Source of the DNA: Candidatus Rickettsiella viridis
Lineage (GTDB): Bacteria > Pseudomonadota > Gammaproteobacteria > Diplorickettsiales > Diplorickettsiaceae
DNA length: 64,000 bases
NCBI RefSeq assembly: GCF_003966755.1
Contig: NZ_AP018005.1
Coordinates: 1,515,736-1,579,735, forward strand
Direction: 5' to 3'
The notes under the pieces are model-generated. The model did no database searches. It was not told the origin of the DNA and saw nothing but the letters and a program-made list of their open reading frames with translations. The position numbers and the translations under genes are program-made. Shown here piece after piece: positions 8,426 through 19,014 of the stretch (positions are counted from its first letter, which is position 1; each line of letters begins with the position of its first letter).

Positions 8426-11032
8426 TTATTCTTTATTTTTCGGCTTAGTTTTACCTTTAGTATGTATGATCATTTCATCTTTTTTATAATCCACCTGTAT
8501 TTTATCGCCTGCCACAAATTCTCCGGCAATCAACGCACGCGCAATCGGGTTTTCCAACTCTTGTTGAATAGCACGCTTGAGGGGTCGTGCACCATAAACA
8601 GGATCATAACCAACCGCTGCAATATGATCGATCGCCGTTTCACTCACGTCTAATTTCAAATCACGCTCCTTCAAACGCTGACGTAAGCGTTCCAATTGAA
8701 TAGATGTAATCGTATGAATCTGTTTTTGTGTGAGCGAATGAAATACAACCACTTCATCCACACGATTAATAAATTCTGGCCGAAAATGTTGTGAAATAAC
8801 CTCCATAACCGTGCTCTTCAACGTTGCATAATCAGCTTTGGGTGCTAATTCTTGTATCAATTGAGAACCCAAATTCGATGTCATCACAACCACCGTATTG
8901 CGAAAATCAACCGTACGTCCATGCCCATCGGTTAAGCGACCATCTTCCAATACCTGTAATAAAATATTAAATACATCCGCATGTGCCTTTTCAATCTCAT
9001 CCAGCAATACAACCGAATAAGGTTTACGACGAACGGCTTCGGTTAAATAACCACCCTCTTCATAACCTACATAACCAGGCGGCGCACCGATTAAACGCGA
9101 AACAGAATGCTTTTCCATAAATTCAGACATATCTAAACGTACCATGGCATCATCTGAATCAAATAAAAATGCCGCTAAGGCTTTACATACTTCGGTTTTA
9201 CCCACACCGGTGGGACCAGAAAAAATGAAAGAACCAATGGGGCGGTTTGGATCCGATAACCCTGCACGAGAACGAAGAATCGCATTGGCCACCACTGCAA
9301 TCGCTTCATCTTGACCAACAACGCGCTTATGCAATGCTTTTTCCATCTGCAATAATTTTTCACGTTCACCTTCCAACATCTTAGAAACAGGAATGCCCGT
9401 CCATTTGGAAACAATTTCAGCAATTTCTTTTTCAGTCACTTTATTACGTACTAAATGTGTTTCCTGTTTTTCCATTTTATGCGCGGCTTGTAATTGTTTT
9501 TCTAAAGCAGGAATTTGACCGTATTGCAATTCTGACATTTTGTTTAAGTCACCGGAGCGACGAGCCTTTTCTAATTCAAATTGTGCTTTTTCAAGATCGC
9601 TCTTTATTTTTTGTTCGCCTTGCAACGTGGCTTTTTCAGCTTTCCATATTTCGTTTAAATCAGCATATTTTTTTTCGAGCTCGCTCACTTCTTTTTGCAA
9701 GTTATGTAAGCGTTTTTTAGACGCTTCATCCGTCTCTTTTTTTAAGGCTTCGCGTTCAATTTTTAATTGGATTAAACGTCTATCTAAACGATCCAACTCT
9801 TCAGGTTTAGAATCAATCTCAATACGAATACGACTAGCAGCCTCATCGATAAGATCGATAGCTTTATCAGGTAAGTTTCGATCCGAAATGTAGCGATGTG
9901 ATAAAGTAGCGGCAGCAAGAATAGCAGAATCGGTAATTTCGACACCATGGTGAATTTCATAACGCTGCTTTAGGCCACGTAATATGGCCACCGTATCTTC
10001 AACACTGGGCTCGTCAACCAATATTTTTTGAAATCTTCGCTCTAGTGCGGCATCTTTTTCAATATAATTGCGATATTCATTTAATGTGGTTGCACCAATA
10101 CAATGCAATTGGCCGCGTGCTAAAGCGGGTTTTAACATATTACCAGCATCCATTGCACCTTCTGCTTTTCCAGCACCGACCATGGTATGTAATTCATCAA
10201 TAAATAAAATAATCTGCCCTTCTTGCTTAGCCAAATCATTCAACACGGCTTTCAAACGTTCTTCAAATTCACCTCGGTATTTTGCACCTGCAATTAATGC
10301 GCCCATATCCAGCGCTAACAAACGTTTATTTTTTAGACCTTCTGGTACTTCATGATTAATAATTCGTTGTGCAAGCCCTTCAACAACCGCTGTTTTACCA
10401 ACACCGGGCTCACCAATTAACACCGGATTATTTTTTGTTCGCCTTTGTAACACTTGTATCGTTCGACGAATCACATCATCACGTCCTATTACCGGATCAA
10501 GCTTGCCTTGTGCGGCTTGCACCGTTAAATCGATGGTGTATTTTTCTAAGGCACCGCGTCGCCCCTCGGCTTCTGGATCACTAACACCCTCTCCACCACG
10601 AATATCTTTAATCGATGCTTCAATCGCCGCCTTCGATGCACCGGCTTTTCGCAATAAATCACCCAAGATACTTTTATCGTCAACCGCCGCTAATACAAAT
10701 AATTCACTGGATAGATATTCATCTTTGCGTTGCTGTGCCAATTTATCGGTTACATTAAGCAAACGCGTTAAATCATTAGACGGATAAATCTCCCCCGGCT
10801 TTGCTGCTTGAAGCGTTGGCAACCGATCGATGGCATCATCTAATTCTTTAGATAATTGGCTTAAATTAACATTTGATTTCGTCAGCAACGGTCTTGCCGT
10901 TCCATCTTCCTGCGATAACAATGCCTTCATTAAGTGGATCGGTTCAATAAATGCATTATCACGTCCTACCGCCAGTGATTGGGATTCAGCTATAGCGGCC
11001 TGAAACTGACTAGTTAATTTATTAAGACTCAT
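8426..11032 (-). CDS. clpB: ATP-dependent chaperone ClpB
   Basis: ClpB is a hexameric AAA+ disaggregase that works with DnaK to recover aggregated proteins. The 868-residue protein has the N-terminal Clp repeat domain (about 1-150), a first AAA+ module with Walker [11 protein letters not shown] near residue 205, the long coiled-coil middle domain (about 400-530), a second AAA+ module with [10 protein letters not shown] near 607, and the C-terminal small domain ([14 protein letters not shown]). Length and domain order match the family. The ATG at 11032 follows a GAGGAAAT ribosome site. A dispersed repeat lies about 30 bp upstream. Confidence 0.98.
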   Translation of the reverse strand: MSLNKLTSQFQAAIAESQSLAVGRDNAFIEPIHLMKALLSQEDGTARPLLTKSNVNLSQLSKELDDAIDRLPTLQAAKPGEIYPSNDLTRLLNVTDKLAQQRKDEYLSSELFVLAAVDDKSILGDLLRKAGASKAAIEASIKDIRGGEGVSDPEAEGRRGALEKYTIDLTVQAAQGKLDPVIGRDDVIRRTIQVLQRRTKNNPVLIGEPGVGKTAVVEGLAQRIINHEVPEGLKNKRLLALDMGALIAGAKYRGEFEERLKAVLNDLAKQEGQIILFIDELHTMVGAGKAEGAMDAGNMLKPALARGQLHCIGATTLNEYRNYIEKDAALERRFQKILVDEPSVEDTVAILRGLKQRYEIHHGVEITDSAILAAATLSHRYISDRNLPDKAIDLIDEAASRIRIEIDSKPEELDRLDRRLIQLKIEREALKKETDEASKKRLHNLQKEVSELEKKYADLNEIWKAEKATLQGEQKIKSDLEKAQFELEKARRSGDLNKMSELQYGQIPALEKQLQAAHKMEKQETHLVRNKVTEKEIAEIVSKWTGIPVSKMLEGEREKLLQMEKALHKRVVGQDEAIAVVANAILRSRAGLSDPNRPIGSFIFSGPTGVGKTEVCKALAAFLFDSDDAMVRLDMSEFMEKHSVSRLIGAPPGYVGYEEGGYLTEAVRRKPYSVVLLDEIEKAHADVFNILLQVLEDGRLTDGHGRTVDFRNTVVVMTSNLGSQLIQELAPKADYATLKSTVMEVISQHFRPEFINRVDEVVVFHSLTQKQIHTITSIQLERLRQRLKERDLKLDVSETAIDHIAAVGYDPVYGARPLKRAIQQELENPIARALIAGEFVAGDKIQVDYKKDEMIIHTKGKTKPKNKE

Positions 11033-11064
11033 ATTTCCTCTGCGAGTTTGCTGTTATAACGATC

Positions 11065-11189
11065 TATACTCTTCGCACTTGAACTTTCGGCTGCGTTCCC
11101 GCTCGGTTCGCAATCCTCATGTATGTTGTATACACTGCGGTTGCTCTCCTTCGCGGCGCCTTGCCGAAAATCCTATTGCTGTGAGTATA
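11065..11189 (-). repeat. Dispersed 125-bp MITE-like element, copy 2
   Basis: Inverted orientation relative to copy 1, with intact TATACTC and GAGTATA ends. It lies in the divergent region between clpB and sppA. On the minus strand it precedes the clpB start by about 30 bp. Confidence 0.85.
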
Positions 11190-11353
11190 TTACTTATTCT
11201 TAGAGCTAATAGTTTAGTCCAATTAAAAAAAATCAAGTGTTCCTACCAATTTATAGCTAAAAATTAATGCAATGGCTATATGATGTAAAAAAAGGGTAAA
11301 CTAAACCTGTTTTTTCGTATGTTAAAATAAACTTGGAAATCAATAGAGGCTTT

Positions 11354-12313
11354 ATGACAGAAGAAGTATCAGGCAATTCACAGTGGGAACACAGAACCCT
11401 AGAAAAACTACTATTCAATACACTCAAAGAACAGCGTGCCAAGCGTCGTTGGAACATTTTTTTTAAACTCTTATTTTTTACGCTTCTTATTAGCTTTTTA
11501 GCCGCTCTATGGCTAAACCCAGGAAATTTACCTAACTCAACGAAAACAAAGCCTCATATTGGCCTTATCGATGTACGAGGCATTATCAGCGATAGTGCAG
11601 CTGCTAATGCGGATAATGTGATTGAAAGCCTAAAAAATGCCTTTGATAATAAAAACACACAAGCTATTATCTTACGCATCAATAGTCCTGGAGGAAGCCC
11701 GGTTCAAGCTTCACAAATTTACCAAGAAATCCGTTACTTACGTACCCAACATCCAACTATCAAACTTTATGCTGTCTGTGGTGATTTATGTGCTTCAGCG
11801 GCTTACTATATTGCTTCAGCCAGTGATGATATCTATGCGGATCCTTCCAGTATAGTCGGCTCGATTGGTGTACGCATGGACAGCTTCGGTTTTGTAGACA
11901 CCATGAAAAAGCTCGGCGTTGAACGACGTTTGATAACCGCAGGCGATCATAAAGGCTTTTTAGATCCTTTTTCTCCGCAAAAACCGGATGAAAAACAAAT
12001 TGCTGCGCATATGATACAAGGCGTTCATCAACAATTTATTAATGCTGTTAAACAAGGTCGTGGGGATCGATTAAAAGAGAACCCTGCACTTTTCTCTGGT
12101 TTAGCCTGGAGCGGACAAGAAGCTTTATCACTTGGGCTTATTGATGGATTTGGTGATTTAAGCTCTGTTTCTCGTGATCTTATTAAAAATAAAAATATTG
12201 TAGATTACACGGTAAAACCTGGTTTACTAGAACAACTTTCCGATCGCATGGGTGCTTCATTTGCAGCAAAAATAAGCACTAGTCTAGGGATTACGCCTAA
12301 AGGGTTTGGTTAG
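11354..12313 (+). CDS. sppA: Signal peptide peptidase SppA-type S49 serine protease
   Basis: Membrane-anchored S49 protease that degrades cleaved signal peptides. The 319-residue product has one N-terminal membrane anchor (about residues 40-58, FFKLLFFTLLISFLAALWL), then the conserved block ILRINSPGGSPVQASQIY and the nucleophile-serine region CASAAYYIASASDDIYADP, with GSIGV after it. The size fits the short 36K-type SppA rather than the double-length E. coli form. The ATG at 11354 has AGAGG upstream; a TTG at 11333 would add seven residues and is less likely. A pilin gene follows 6 bp later. Confidence 0.92.
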   Translation: MTEEVSGNSQWEHRTLEKLLFNTLKEQRAKRRWNIFFKLLFFTLLISFLAALWLNPGNLPNSTKTKPHIGLIDVRGIISDSAAANADNVIESLKNAFDNKNTQAIILRINSPGGSPVQASQIYQEIRYLRTQHPTIKLYAVCGDLCASAAYYIASASDDIYADPSSIVGSIGVRMDSFGFVDTMKKLGVERRLITAGDHKGFLDPFSPQKPDEKQIAAHMIQGVHQQFINAVKQGRGDRLKENPALFSGLAWSGQEALSLGLIDGFGDLSSVSRDLIKNKNIVDYTVKPGLLEQLSDRMGASFAAKISTSLGITPKGFG

Positions 12314-12319
12314 GAAAAC

Positions 12320-12712
12320 ATGTCAGGCAGGATGGCAGCCGGGTTTAGTTTATTTGAATTGTTAATTACATTAAGCATCATTGGCATTTTAGCGAGTGTT
12401 GCTTATCCCATTTATACACATGCTATTATCAAAACCCGTCGCGCTGAAGCAAAAATTGCCTTAATTAATCTGGCAAATCGCATGGAAATCTATTTTTTGG
12501 AGAACAATAATAGTTATGCCGATGCCAGCCTTAGCAAATTAGGTTTTCATGAAAAAACAGATAAAAACCTCTATCATTTATCTTTAAGTAGCACCAACAA
12601 TAGCTATAAACTTGTAGCCACCGCAACATTCACTGATCCGGAATGCCATCGCTTACTACTCAATGAGTTAGGAGAGAAAACAAGCATTGGAGACTCACAA
12701 TCATGCTGGTAA
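12320..12712 (+). CDS. Type IV pilin-like protein (PilE family)
   Basis: A 130-residue minor or major pilin of the PilE type. It shows the prepilin peptidase site and hydrophobic helix [19 protein letters not shown] (cleavage after Gly8, Glu at mature position 5), followed by [18 protein letters not shown], which matches PilE-like minor pilins. Two cysteines near the C-terminus (ECH and QSCW) could form the usual disulfide loop. It follows sppA at 6 bp and overlaps the convergent ispH gene by 12 bp at its 3' end. Confidence 0.85.
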   Translation: MSGRMAAGFSLFELLITLSIIGILASVAYPIYTHAIIKTRRAEAKIALINLANRMEIYFLENNNSYADASLSKLGFHEKTDKNLYHLSLSSTNNSYKLVATATFTDPECHRLLLNELGEKTSIGDSQSCW

Positions 12713-13651
12713 ACGTAACTCACGCGGCAGAGCAAATGAAATATTTTCAACCTGGCCACTTAGCTCGGATACTAGACAGGATTGCCAATTTGGAAGTGAT
12801 TTTAAATATTTAATAACATCTTGTACTAAAACCTCAGGTGCAGAAGCACCCGCGGTAATACCAATTGAAAATTTTCCTATTAACCATTCCGATACAATAT
12901 CTTGCGCGGAATCAATCAAATAAGCCGACTTACCTAATCGCTCCACTAGTTCTCTTAGCCGATTTGAATTCGAACTATTGGCCGATCCTAAAACCAATAC
13001 CACATCGCATTGATCCGCCAACGCCTCAACGGCTTGCTGACGATTTTGGGTGGCGTAACAAATATCTTCTTTCTTCGGCGCTGATATCTGCGGAAAACGT
13101 TCGCACAATACTTGAATAATAGCCTGTGTATCATATACCGATAAAGTCGTTTGGGTGACATAAGCCAGCGAACACGGGTTTTTAACATGAAGAGAATCTA
13201 TATCTTTTATATTTTCTATCAAATAAATATCGCCTTCGGGATTATCATAATGCCCAAGCGTACCTTCAACTTCAGGATGACCAGCATGCCCAATTAAAAT
13301 ACATTCTTGGCCTAAGCGACTATAACGCGCGACCTCCATGTGGACTTTGGTCACTAAAGGGCAAGTCGCATCAAATACGCGCAACCCACGTTGTCGTGCC
13401 TGTTCCTTCACCGACTGAGAAACACCATGTGCACTAAAAATCGCCGTAGATCCAGAAGGAATTTCTAGCACATCTTCAATAAAAATAACGCCTTGTTGCT
13501 GTAGTTCGGTTACTACCGTCTTATTATGAACGACTTCATGGCGAACATAGATAGGTTGTCCAAATAAACTCAGTGCACGTTTGACAATTTCTATGGCACG
13601 ATCAACGCCTGCACAAAAGCCTCGTGGATTCGCTAAAATAATTTGCATCAT
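12701..13651 (-). CDS. ispH: 4-hydroxy-3-methylbut-2-enyl diphosphate reductase IspH
   Basis: IspH is the [4Fe-4S] enzyme that makes IPP and DMAPP in the last step of the MEP isoprenoid pathway. The 316-residue protein has its three cluster cysteines in [10 protein letters not shown] (residue 12), [11 protein letters not shown] (about 96) and [10 protein letters not shown] (about 197), and the conserved histidines in YVRHEVVHN and [13 protein letters not shown]. The ATG overlaps the stop of the upstream receiver-domain gene (ATGA), so the two are probably co-translated. Its 3' end overlaps the convergent pilin gene by 12 bp. Confidence 0.97.
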   Translation of the reverse strand: MMQIILANPRGFCAGVDRAIEIVKRALSLFGQPIYVRHEVVHNKTVVTELQQQGVIFIEDVLEIPSGSTAIFSAHGVSQSVKEQARQRGLRVFDATCPLVTKVHMEVARYSRLGQECILIGHAGHPEVEGTLGHYDNPEGDIYLIENIKDIDSLHVKNPCSLAYVTQTTLSVYDTQAIIQVLCERFPQISAPKKEDICYATQNRQQAVEALADQCDVVLVLGSANSSNSNRLRELVERLGKSAYLIDSAQDIVSEWLIGKFSIGITAGASAPEVLVQDVIKYLKSLPNWQSCLVSELSGQVENISFALPRELRLPA

Positions 13652-14058
13652 AAAGAGTCCTTAAATTTTTGTATTTTTTTCACAATAGCTAATAATAGCG
13701 GCTTAGAAATGGGCTTATAGAAAAAATCATATACTCCCTGACGTAGCGCATCACATCTTTCTTCATGGCTTGCTTCCCCTGTCAATAAAACGACAGGAAT
13801 ATCTCTTAGTAACGTCCGCTTCATTTTAGCTAACAATTCTAAGCCATGTAGTTTAGGCATCACTCTATCGGCGAAGACTACAAAAAATTCATCGGGTGAT
13901 TGTTGCAAGAAATCCCAAGCCTGTTGCCCATCTTTAGCCATAACACAAGAATAACCGGCATCTTCTAGGTATTGGCTCATTACCCTTAGTGCTAAAAGAT
14001 CATCATCTACTAATAATATTTTTTTTAAATTTTTATTTTTTTTATACATTTGTTGCAT
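13648..14058 (-). CDS. Stand-alone response regulator receiver domain protein
   Basis: A 136-residue CheY-like receiver with no output domain. Visible are the acidic pair in [15 protein letters not shown], the phosphoacceptor aspartate in VVFADRVMP, the conserved threonine in VVLLTGEA and the lysine in DFFYKPIS, so phosphorylation should be possible. I chose the ATG at 14058, which has GGAAG upstream; a start at 14112 would lie inside a dispersed repeat. The stop overlaps the ispH ATG. No sensor kinase is in the window, so its partner and role are unknown. Confidence 0.85.
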   Translation of the reverse strand: MQQMYKKNKNLKKILLVDDDLLALRVMSQYLEDAGYSCVMAKDGQQAWDFLQQSPDEFFVVFADRVMPKLHGLELLAKMKRTLLRDIPVVLLTGEASHEERCDALRQGVYDFFYKPISKPLLLAIVKKIQKFKDSL

Positions 14059-14072
14059 ACATTTACTTCCGT

Positions 14073-14170
14073 CGTCATGGCGAGGCTGGAACAAAGCGAC
14101 AGCCGTGGCCATCCAGGAAAAACCAACCTCTTTTTACTAGATTGCCACGCGCTTCGCGCTCGCAATGACG
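14073..14170 (+). repeat. Dispersed CGTCAT-ended repeat (family 2), copy 2
   Basis: Starts CGTCATGGCGAG and ends CTCGCAATGACG, with an internal GATTGCCACGCGCTTCGCG block shared with the copy at 2883. It separates tatA from the receiver-domain gene and supplies a false upstream start codon to the latter. Confidence 0.75.
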
Positions 14171-14172
14171 GT

Positions 14173-14370
14173 TTAATCGCTATCAAATTTTTCCGACTTT
14201 GATTTTTTTTCTAACGATATCTCTTGTTCATCACCTAAATTTTTACTGCAGTTTTTTATAGCCACCACTAAATCTTCTAGCATTGAACCTAAGCGTTTAG
14301 TACCAAATAACAATACTGCAATTAAAAAAATAATGAGCAGTGATATAATGCTGATTCCATGTAAGCGCAT
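14173..14370 (-). CDS. tatA: Sec-independent protein translocase subunit TatA
   Basis: TatA forms the pore-like component of the twin-arginine export system. The 65-residue protein has one N-terminal membrane helix (ISIISLLIIFLIAVLLFG), the family hinge FGTKRLG, an amphipathic helix and an acidic/lysine-rich tail. Only one Tat subunit is present; tatB and tatC, which often follow tatA, are not here. It lies 28 bp downstream of ubiB on the same strand, a ubi-tat arrangement known from other gammaproteobacteria. Confidence 0.88.
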   Translation of the reverse strand: MRLHGISIISLLIIFLIAVLLFGTKRLGSMLEDLVVAIKNCSKNLGDEQEISLEKKSKSEKFDSD

Positions 14371-14398
14371 AAAACTCCCTATTTCTAATAAGTTCCGC

Positions 14399-16057
14399 CT
14401 ATCCTCTACGAATAAATGTCACTAACAATAATCCCAAACCACCTAAACCCAATATTAATAAATTTCTAAAGGATAATAGCTGAGGAAAATTACCCACCAC
14501 CAAACTCAACAACACCCAAGTAATGCATGCGACACCAATCCCAATTCTAATAGCAAAAAAGCCTTTTTTCTTGATAGAATCGTGATGTCTTTTTATATCT
14601 TTATATAAATAAGCATGTAACTCATTTCTTTCTTTACGTTGATCAAGTAACGCTTGATAAACTAACTCCGGAATCTCCGGCAGTTTTTCAGCCCAATAAG
14701 GCGCATATTCGCGCACTTTACGTAAAAAAGCGCGTGGCCCTAATTGTTTTTTCAGCCAACGCTCCAAAAAAGGCTTAGCGGTATTCCATAAATCTAAATC
14801 GGGATACAACTGACGCCCTAACCCTTCAACATTAAAAAGCGTTTTCTGCAATAATACTAATTGTGGTTGTACTTCCATTTTAAAACGTCTAGCGGTTTGA
14901 AATAGGCGTAGTAATAATTGGCCAAATGAGATTTCTTTTAAGGGTCGCTCGAAGATAGGCTCACATACGGTTCGAATAGCCGCTTCAAATTCATTAACTC
15001 GGGTATTCGGCGCTATCCAACCCGATTCCACGTGTAATTGTGCCACGCGTCGATAATCACGCTTAAAAAAGGCCAACAAATTTTCTGCCAGATAACGTTG
15101 GTCTTCGGGACTTAAGCTTCCCATAATCCCAAAGTCCACACCTAAATATTGTGGGTTATCCTTTTGTTTTGGCGAAACAAAAATATTCCCTGGGTGCATA
15201 TCGGCATGAAAAAAACAATCACGAAACACCTGAGTAAAAAATATCTCTACGCCTCTTTCCGCGAGTCTTTTTAAATTAATGCCTTGTTTTTTTAACGTTG
15301 GTATATCAGAAATAGAAATACCGTAAATTCGCTCCATCACCATTACATTAGCATGTGTGTATTGCCAATAGATTTCGGGAATATATAGCAAATCAGAATG
15401 TAAAAAATTACGCCGAAGTTGAGAGGCACTCGCTGCTTCACGTAATAAATCTAATTCGTCTTTTAAACAAGATTCAAACTCCGCAACCACTTCACTGGGC
15501 CTAAGCCGTTTAGCTTCTTTCCAATAACGCGTCGCTAAATTGGCAATGGCATATAATAAATCTATATCTTTAACAATACGTTTATTAATGCCTGGGCGTA
15601 ACACTTTGGCAACTACCTCTTGGCCCGTCAATAATTTTGCAGCATGAACTTGTGCAACAGAAGCCGAGGCTAACGGTGTTGTATCAAATTCAGCAAATAT
15701 TTCAGTGATCGGCTTTCCGCAAGCGGATTCAATCATTGCCTTTGCCTGATCGCCAGAAAAAGGAGGAACGCGATCTTGTAATTTAGCTAATTCATCTGCA
15801 ATCTCTTCAGGAATGAAATCTCGCCGCGTTGACAACGCCTGGCCAAATTTCACAAAGATAGGACCTAAATCCTCTAACGCTAAACGAATTCGCTCGCCTT
15901 GAGATTGTTTTCTATTACTAATGCGATAAGGATTAAAATAAATAAAGAAACGTAACGGGCGAAATAAATGCAAAGATAATACAAGCTCATCAAGACCATA
16001 ACGAAATAAGGTAAAACTAATCTGGATTAACCGTATTAAGCGAGTAATTGATTTCAT
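14399..16057 (-). CDS. ubiB: Ubiquinone biosynthesis ATPase/kinase-like UbiB
   Basis: UbiB is an atypical kinase-fold ATPase needed for ubiquinone synthesis at the inner membrane. The 552-residue protein has the family KxGQ segment [20 protein letters not shown] (about residue 70), the [11 protein letters not shown] catalytic loop and the VDFGIMG metal-binding segment. Two C-terminal membrane helices (about 500-520 and 528-548) anchor it. The start overlaps the ubiJ stop (ATGA). It is the third gene of ubiE-ubiJ-ubiB. Confidence 0.96.
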   Translation of the reverse strand: MKSITRLIRLIQISFTLFRYGLDELVLSLHLFRPLRFFIYFNPYRISNRKQSQGERIRLALEDLGPIFVKFGQALSTRRDFIPEEIADELAKLQDRVPPFSGDQAKAMIESACGKPITEIFAEFDTTPLASASVAQVHAAKLLTGQEVVAKVLRPGINKRIVKDIDLLYAIANLATRYWKEAKRLRPSEVVAEFESCLKDELDLLREAASASQLRRNFLHSDLLYIPEIYWQYTHANVMVMERIYGISISDIPTLKKQGINLKRLAERGVEIFFTQVFRDCFFHADMHPGNIFVSPKQKDNPQYLGVDFGIMGSLSPEDQRYLAENLLAFFKRDYRRVAQLHVESGWIAPNTRVNEFEAAIRTVCEPIFERPLKEISFGQLLLRLFQTARRFKMEVQPQLVLLQKTLFNVEGLGRQLYPDLDLWNTAKPFLERWLKKQLGPRAFLRKVREYAPYWAEKLPEIPELVYQALLDQRKERNELHAYLYKDIKRHHDSIKKKGFFAIRIGIGVACITWVLLSLVVGNFPQLLSFRNLLILGLGGLGLLLVTFIRRG

Positions 16058-16662
16058 GCCTCACTTCCTTTGCAAAATGACACACGATTCATTCGTGCTT
16101 CTAATCGCGCTGCATCATCTCGCAAATCATCAATATCAGCGAAAAAAATTTGCAGTTCTTCATCTGGCACAAGGTAATCCATTTCTGCTTGAACATAATC
16201 CGTTACATTTTGACTCAGATCATCGATGCTTTGTTTAGCCCATTGCGATAGGGATTTAAAAAACTGTGCTATCGGATAAGCGATGGTATCACCCACGACT
16301 CGTGATAGTTGTTCTTCCCAATCAATTTCTAGATTTGAAAAAAGATCTTTAAATTGTTTGGCAAATTCCATATCGCCTGAAACCTGTATTGGCATTGCCG
16401 TCAATGCCGATTCTTTTTTCATAAAAGCTAAACGCATAAAATCAAAAACCGAACCTCGTAATACTAAATCAACCACTCCACTATAATTTTTTGTTAAATA
16501 AATAGTATCTGATTTAAAAAGCCAATAATGGGTTAAGGAATTCAATTCCAACTTAACAACCTTACCCGATAAATTGTTTAAAACCTTGCTCGATTCCGGA
16601 TCAAGTTTTAAAAAGCGGTTAAGGATAGCTTCTTGAGCTGCAAGCCAGGTATTCAATGGCAT
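16054..16662 (-). CDS. ubiJ: Ubiquinone biosynthesis accessory factor UbiJ
   Basis: UbiJ is an SCP2-like lipid-binding factor of the soluble Ubi complex. The 202-residue product resembles UbiJ in size, in its lipid-binding N-terminal domain, and in a C-terminal coiled-coil rich in acidic residues ([20 protein letters not shown]). I chose the ATG at 16660-16662, which shares a base with the ubiE stop (TAATG); a GTG/ATG four codons upstream at 16674 is possible. Identification leans on its place between ubiE and ubiB, since the sequence is poorly conserved. Confidence 0.88.
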   Translation of the reverse strand: MPLNTWLAAQEAILNRFLKLDPESSKVLNNLSGKVVKLELNSLTHYWLFKSDTIYLTKNYSGVVDLVLRGSVFDFMRLAFMKKESALTAMPIQVSGDMEFAKQFKDLFSNLEIDWEEQLSRVVGDTIAYPIAQFFKSLSQWAKQSIDDLSQNVTDYVQAEMDYLVPDEELQIFFADIDDLRDDAARLEARMNRVSFCKGSEA

Positions 16663-17438
16663 TAGAACTTCCACGCTCTATGCAGGGCAACAATGCCGCC
16701 ACTCAAATTATGGTATTCACATTGATCAAATCCCGCTTCAAGAATAAGTGACTTTAAACTTTCTTGATCGGGATGACGTCGAATAGATTCCACTAAATAC
16801 TGATAACTCGCTGCGTCATTGGCAATCCACTGCCCCAATTTAGGCAGAAAATTAAAAGAGTAGCGATCATATAAGGTTTGCAAAAAGTTGAGTACTGGCT
16901 TGGAAAACTCGAGCACCAACAATCGCCCGCCTGGCTTAAGAACACGGTACATAGACTGTAGCGCAGCCATTTTATCCGTCACATTGCGAAGCCCAAAAGC
17001 GATGCTTAGGCAATCAAAATAATCTTCAGCGAATGGCAAGCTTTCTGCATTCGCCTGAAGCACCGTTATATTTTCTATTAGCCCGGCGTCAATGAGCCGA
17101 TCACGCCCTACGGCTAACATCGCGGCATTAATATCAAGTAAGGTGACTTTACCTTTCTCACCCACACGTTTTGCAAATGCTTTGCTTAAGTCGCCCGTGC
17201 CTCCCGCTACGTCCAGCACCTTATCACCCCTACGAATGTGGGCTAATTCCACCGTAAATTTTTTCCATAGGCGATGCATCCCACATGACATCAAATCATT
17301 CATGAGGTCATATTTGGAAGCAACTGAATGGAAAACTGCGCCTACTTGTGCGGTTTTTTCAGCCCGCGGAATGGTTTTATAGCCAAAATCGGTTGTTGGC
17401 GACGTATTTAACGAGGTCTGTGAAGGCAAATCGAGCAT
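16662..17438 (-). CDS. ubiE: Ubiquinone/menaquinone C-methyltransferase UbiE
   Basis: UbiE is the SAM-dependent C-methyltransferase of ubiquinone (and, where made, menaquinone) synthesis. The 258-residue protein has the family opening [40 protein letters not shown] motif [12 protein letters not shown], and the UbiE signatures [10 protein letters not shown] and [15 protein letters not shown]. It heads the ubiE-ubiJ-ubiB(-tatA) operon, with overlapping junctions throughout. Confidence 0.97.
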   Translation of the reverse strand: MLDLPSQTSLNTSPTTDFGYKTIPRAEKTAQVGAVFHSVASKYDLMNDLMSCGMHRLWKKFTVELAHIRRGDKVLDVAGGTGDLSKAFAKRVGEKGKVTLLDINAAMLAVGRDRLIDAGLIENITVLQANAESLPFAEDYFDCLSIAFGLRNVTDKMAALQSMYRVLKPGGRLLVLEFSKPVLNFLQTLYDRYSFNFLPKLGQWIANDAASYQYLVESIRRHPDQESLKSLILEAGFDQCEYHNLSGGIVALHRAWKF

Positions 17439-17482
17439 AAATAGACTAAGTATGAACCACCTTGCCCATCTTACCAGCTACA

Positions 17483-18265
17483 TTAGTTTGAGCAAGAACT
17501 TAAGGCAGGCGACTCGTTTTGCGCTTCTTCATCACTGGAGGAAGCATTGTCAGGGGACTTAAAAAAAGTAGAAGTAGAAATCGGAACCGGTGTATGTGTT
17601 GCTATCCTAAAAATCGCCTTTAAAAAATCAATCAGCTTTTCTAAAAAACTTCGCTCGTCTATCATTTTTCTAAAATAAGGATCCGGACAATCAAGTGTGG
17701 ACTGTAAAATAACCAGTCTCGGCACCCATACCCCATGTTGCTCAATTACTTCTAGTTTAAATCGTGTTTTATTATGAAAAAAATAATCACCTACTTTCAG
17801 CTCGACATTCTGAGTTTCTTGATCCTGAGTATTCTGGTTCTTAATAATTTTTCTAAAAAAAAATTCGTCTTCAATATATAAATGCTTATCTTGCAAATAA
17901 ATATTTATTTTATGTTCTACCCCTGAACCCTCTACAACATAATGCCGGCCAGCCAACTGCGACTTTACAGAAGCTACTCCCACACCTAAAATGCCATCAT
18001 AATGCAAATAAAGCCCTAAAAATTCTCTATAGTACCTTTCCCTCTCTATATTTTTATTTCCCTTTAAAATTTCATCGCAACCTATTTTCAATATTAACTC
18101 GTTGTTTGCATGATCCATTTCCTCTGTTAGCGTACGAACAGTTTTACCATTAAAACTGATAGAAGCTCTTGTTATAGTCCCGATAGATTCTTTTCTGCTG
18201 GCAACTAATGGTACTTTATCTATATGAGTCTTTAACGCTCTATGATTTTTTATCGCCATGATCAT
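17483..18265 (-). CDS. Unknown 260-residue protein, effector-like
   Basis: No domain recognised. The product has no signal peptide or membrane segment. The first 190 residues look beta-rich and well ordered (for example GVGVASVKSQLAGRHYVVEG and KVGDYFFHNKTRFKLEVIEQ). The last 35 are low-complexity and acidic/serine-rich (SSSDEEAQNESPALSSCSN), which resembles the glutamate-containing C-termini of many Dot/Icm substrates. AAGGA is well placed before the ATG at 18265. It could be a secreted effector, but that is inference from composition and genome context only. Confidence 0.6.
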   Translation of the reverse strand: MIMAIKNHRALKTHIDKVPLVASRKESIGTITRASISFNGKTVRTLTEEMDHANNELILKIGCDEILKGNKNIERERYYREFLGLYLHYDGILGVGVASVKSQLAGRHYVVEGSGVEHKINIYLQDKHLYIEDEFFFRKIIKNQNTQDQETQNVELKVGDYFFHNKTRFKLEVIEQHGVWVPRLVILQSTLDCPDPYFRKMIDERSFLEKLIDFLKAIFRIATHTPVPISTSTFFKSPDNASSSDEEAQNESPALSSCSN

Positions 18266-18317
18266 TTACATCCTTATAATTGCTGTTTGCTTTACTTGAA
18301 GAAGTAATTATTCCCCT

Positions 18318-18856
18318 TTAATTTTTATTAGAAACCCCACGAATAATTAAACCCGAGGTACGCCGCTTCAGTACATCCAACGCATGTTGGCTTTTAACAT
18401 CGGTCCACAATTCAAAAGCCTGCAAAGGTGATAATTCATTCAACGGATCACTGAGTCCCCGAATCGCATGCAACACTTCCATGAGACTAATAAAACCACA
18501 ACTTAATGATTGATAAAGTGTAGCAGATTGCTTCTTAGATAAGCTAGCCACTTGTACATAAGCCGTTCGACCTAATTCAATAAAATACTTAATTTTTACA
18601 TGTCTTTTTTCAGCTTGTTCAGGAAAAAAACCAGCAAACAATCACGTTGATACACGGGACTTTTTTCTAACCCTGATAAAAATTCGGTGGCTAAAATACA
18701 ATTGGCAATATCTGGCCGTTGATTAAAGCGGCCTAATAAAAAAACCAAATAACTTTCAAGTTCTTTGTCTAAGGTCAAGTGACTCATCAATTCGGCATCC
18801 TTGACCAAGGCTTGCCACTGTGCCATTGTGGTCGAATGCAATAAAAGCGAGCCCAT
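18318..18856 (-). pseudogene. Conserved gammaproteobacterial hypothetical protein, frameshifted
   Basis: Two coding stretches, 18596-18856 (MGSLLLHSTTMAQWQALV onward) and 18318-18641 (FAGFFPEQAEKRHVKIKY onward), together match a family of about 180 residues that I recall as conserved in Legionella and Coxiella. They are in frames offset by -1 near 18625-18640. A Gly-Leu-Phe-Pro segment after Cys-Leu-Leu-Phe is expected at the join. The simplest repair is to restore a lost copy of the 7-bp unit TTTGCTG; adding one T to the T7 run just downstream would also restore the frame. The family's function is unknown to me. Confidence 0.65.
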
Positions 18857-19014
18857 AGCTAATTCCCCACAGATAAGTACCCTTCTTTTCAGTGTAGAAC
18901 ACCCTAGCGGAAATGGCTGACTTTGCGTTATGATGCACCCTTTTTGTACACACTTCTGGGCTTGAGCAGAAAACCAATTTTTGCAGTCCAGCTATAACCT
19001 ATCTGTAAATTATC

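Noticed and set aside
9175..10787. Several open frames on both strands inside clpB
   Set aside because: They are shadows of an intact, well-conserved gene, with no ribosome sites or family features.
18756..18977. Minus-strand open frame upstream of the broken conserved gene
   Set aside because: It overlaps the real frame at 18596-18856 out of phase and resembles nothing.
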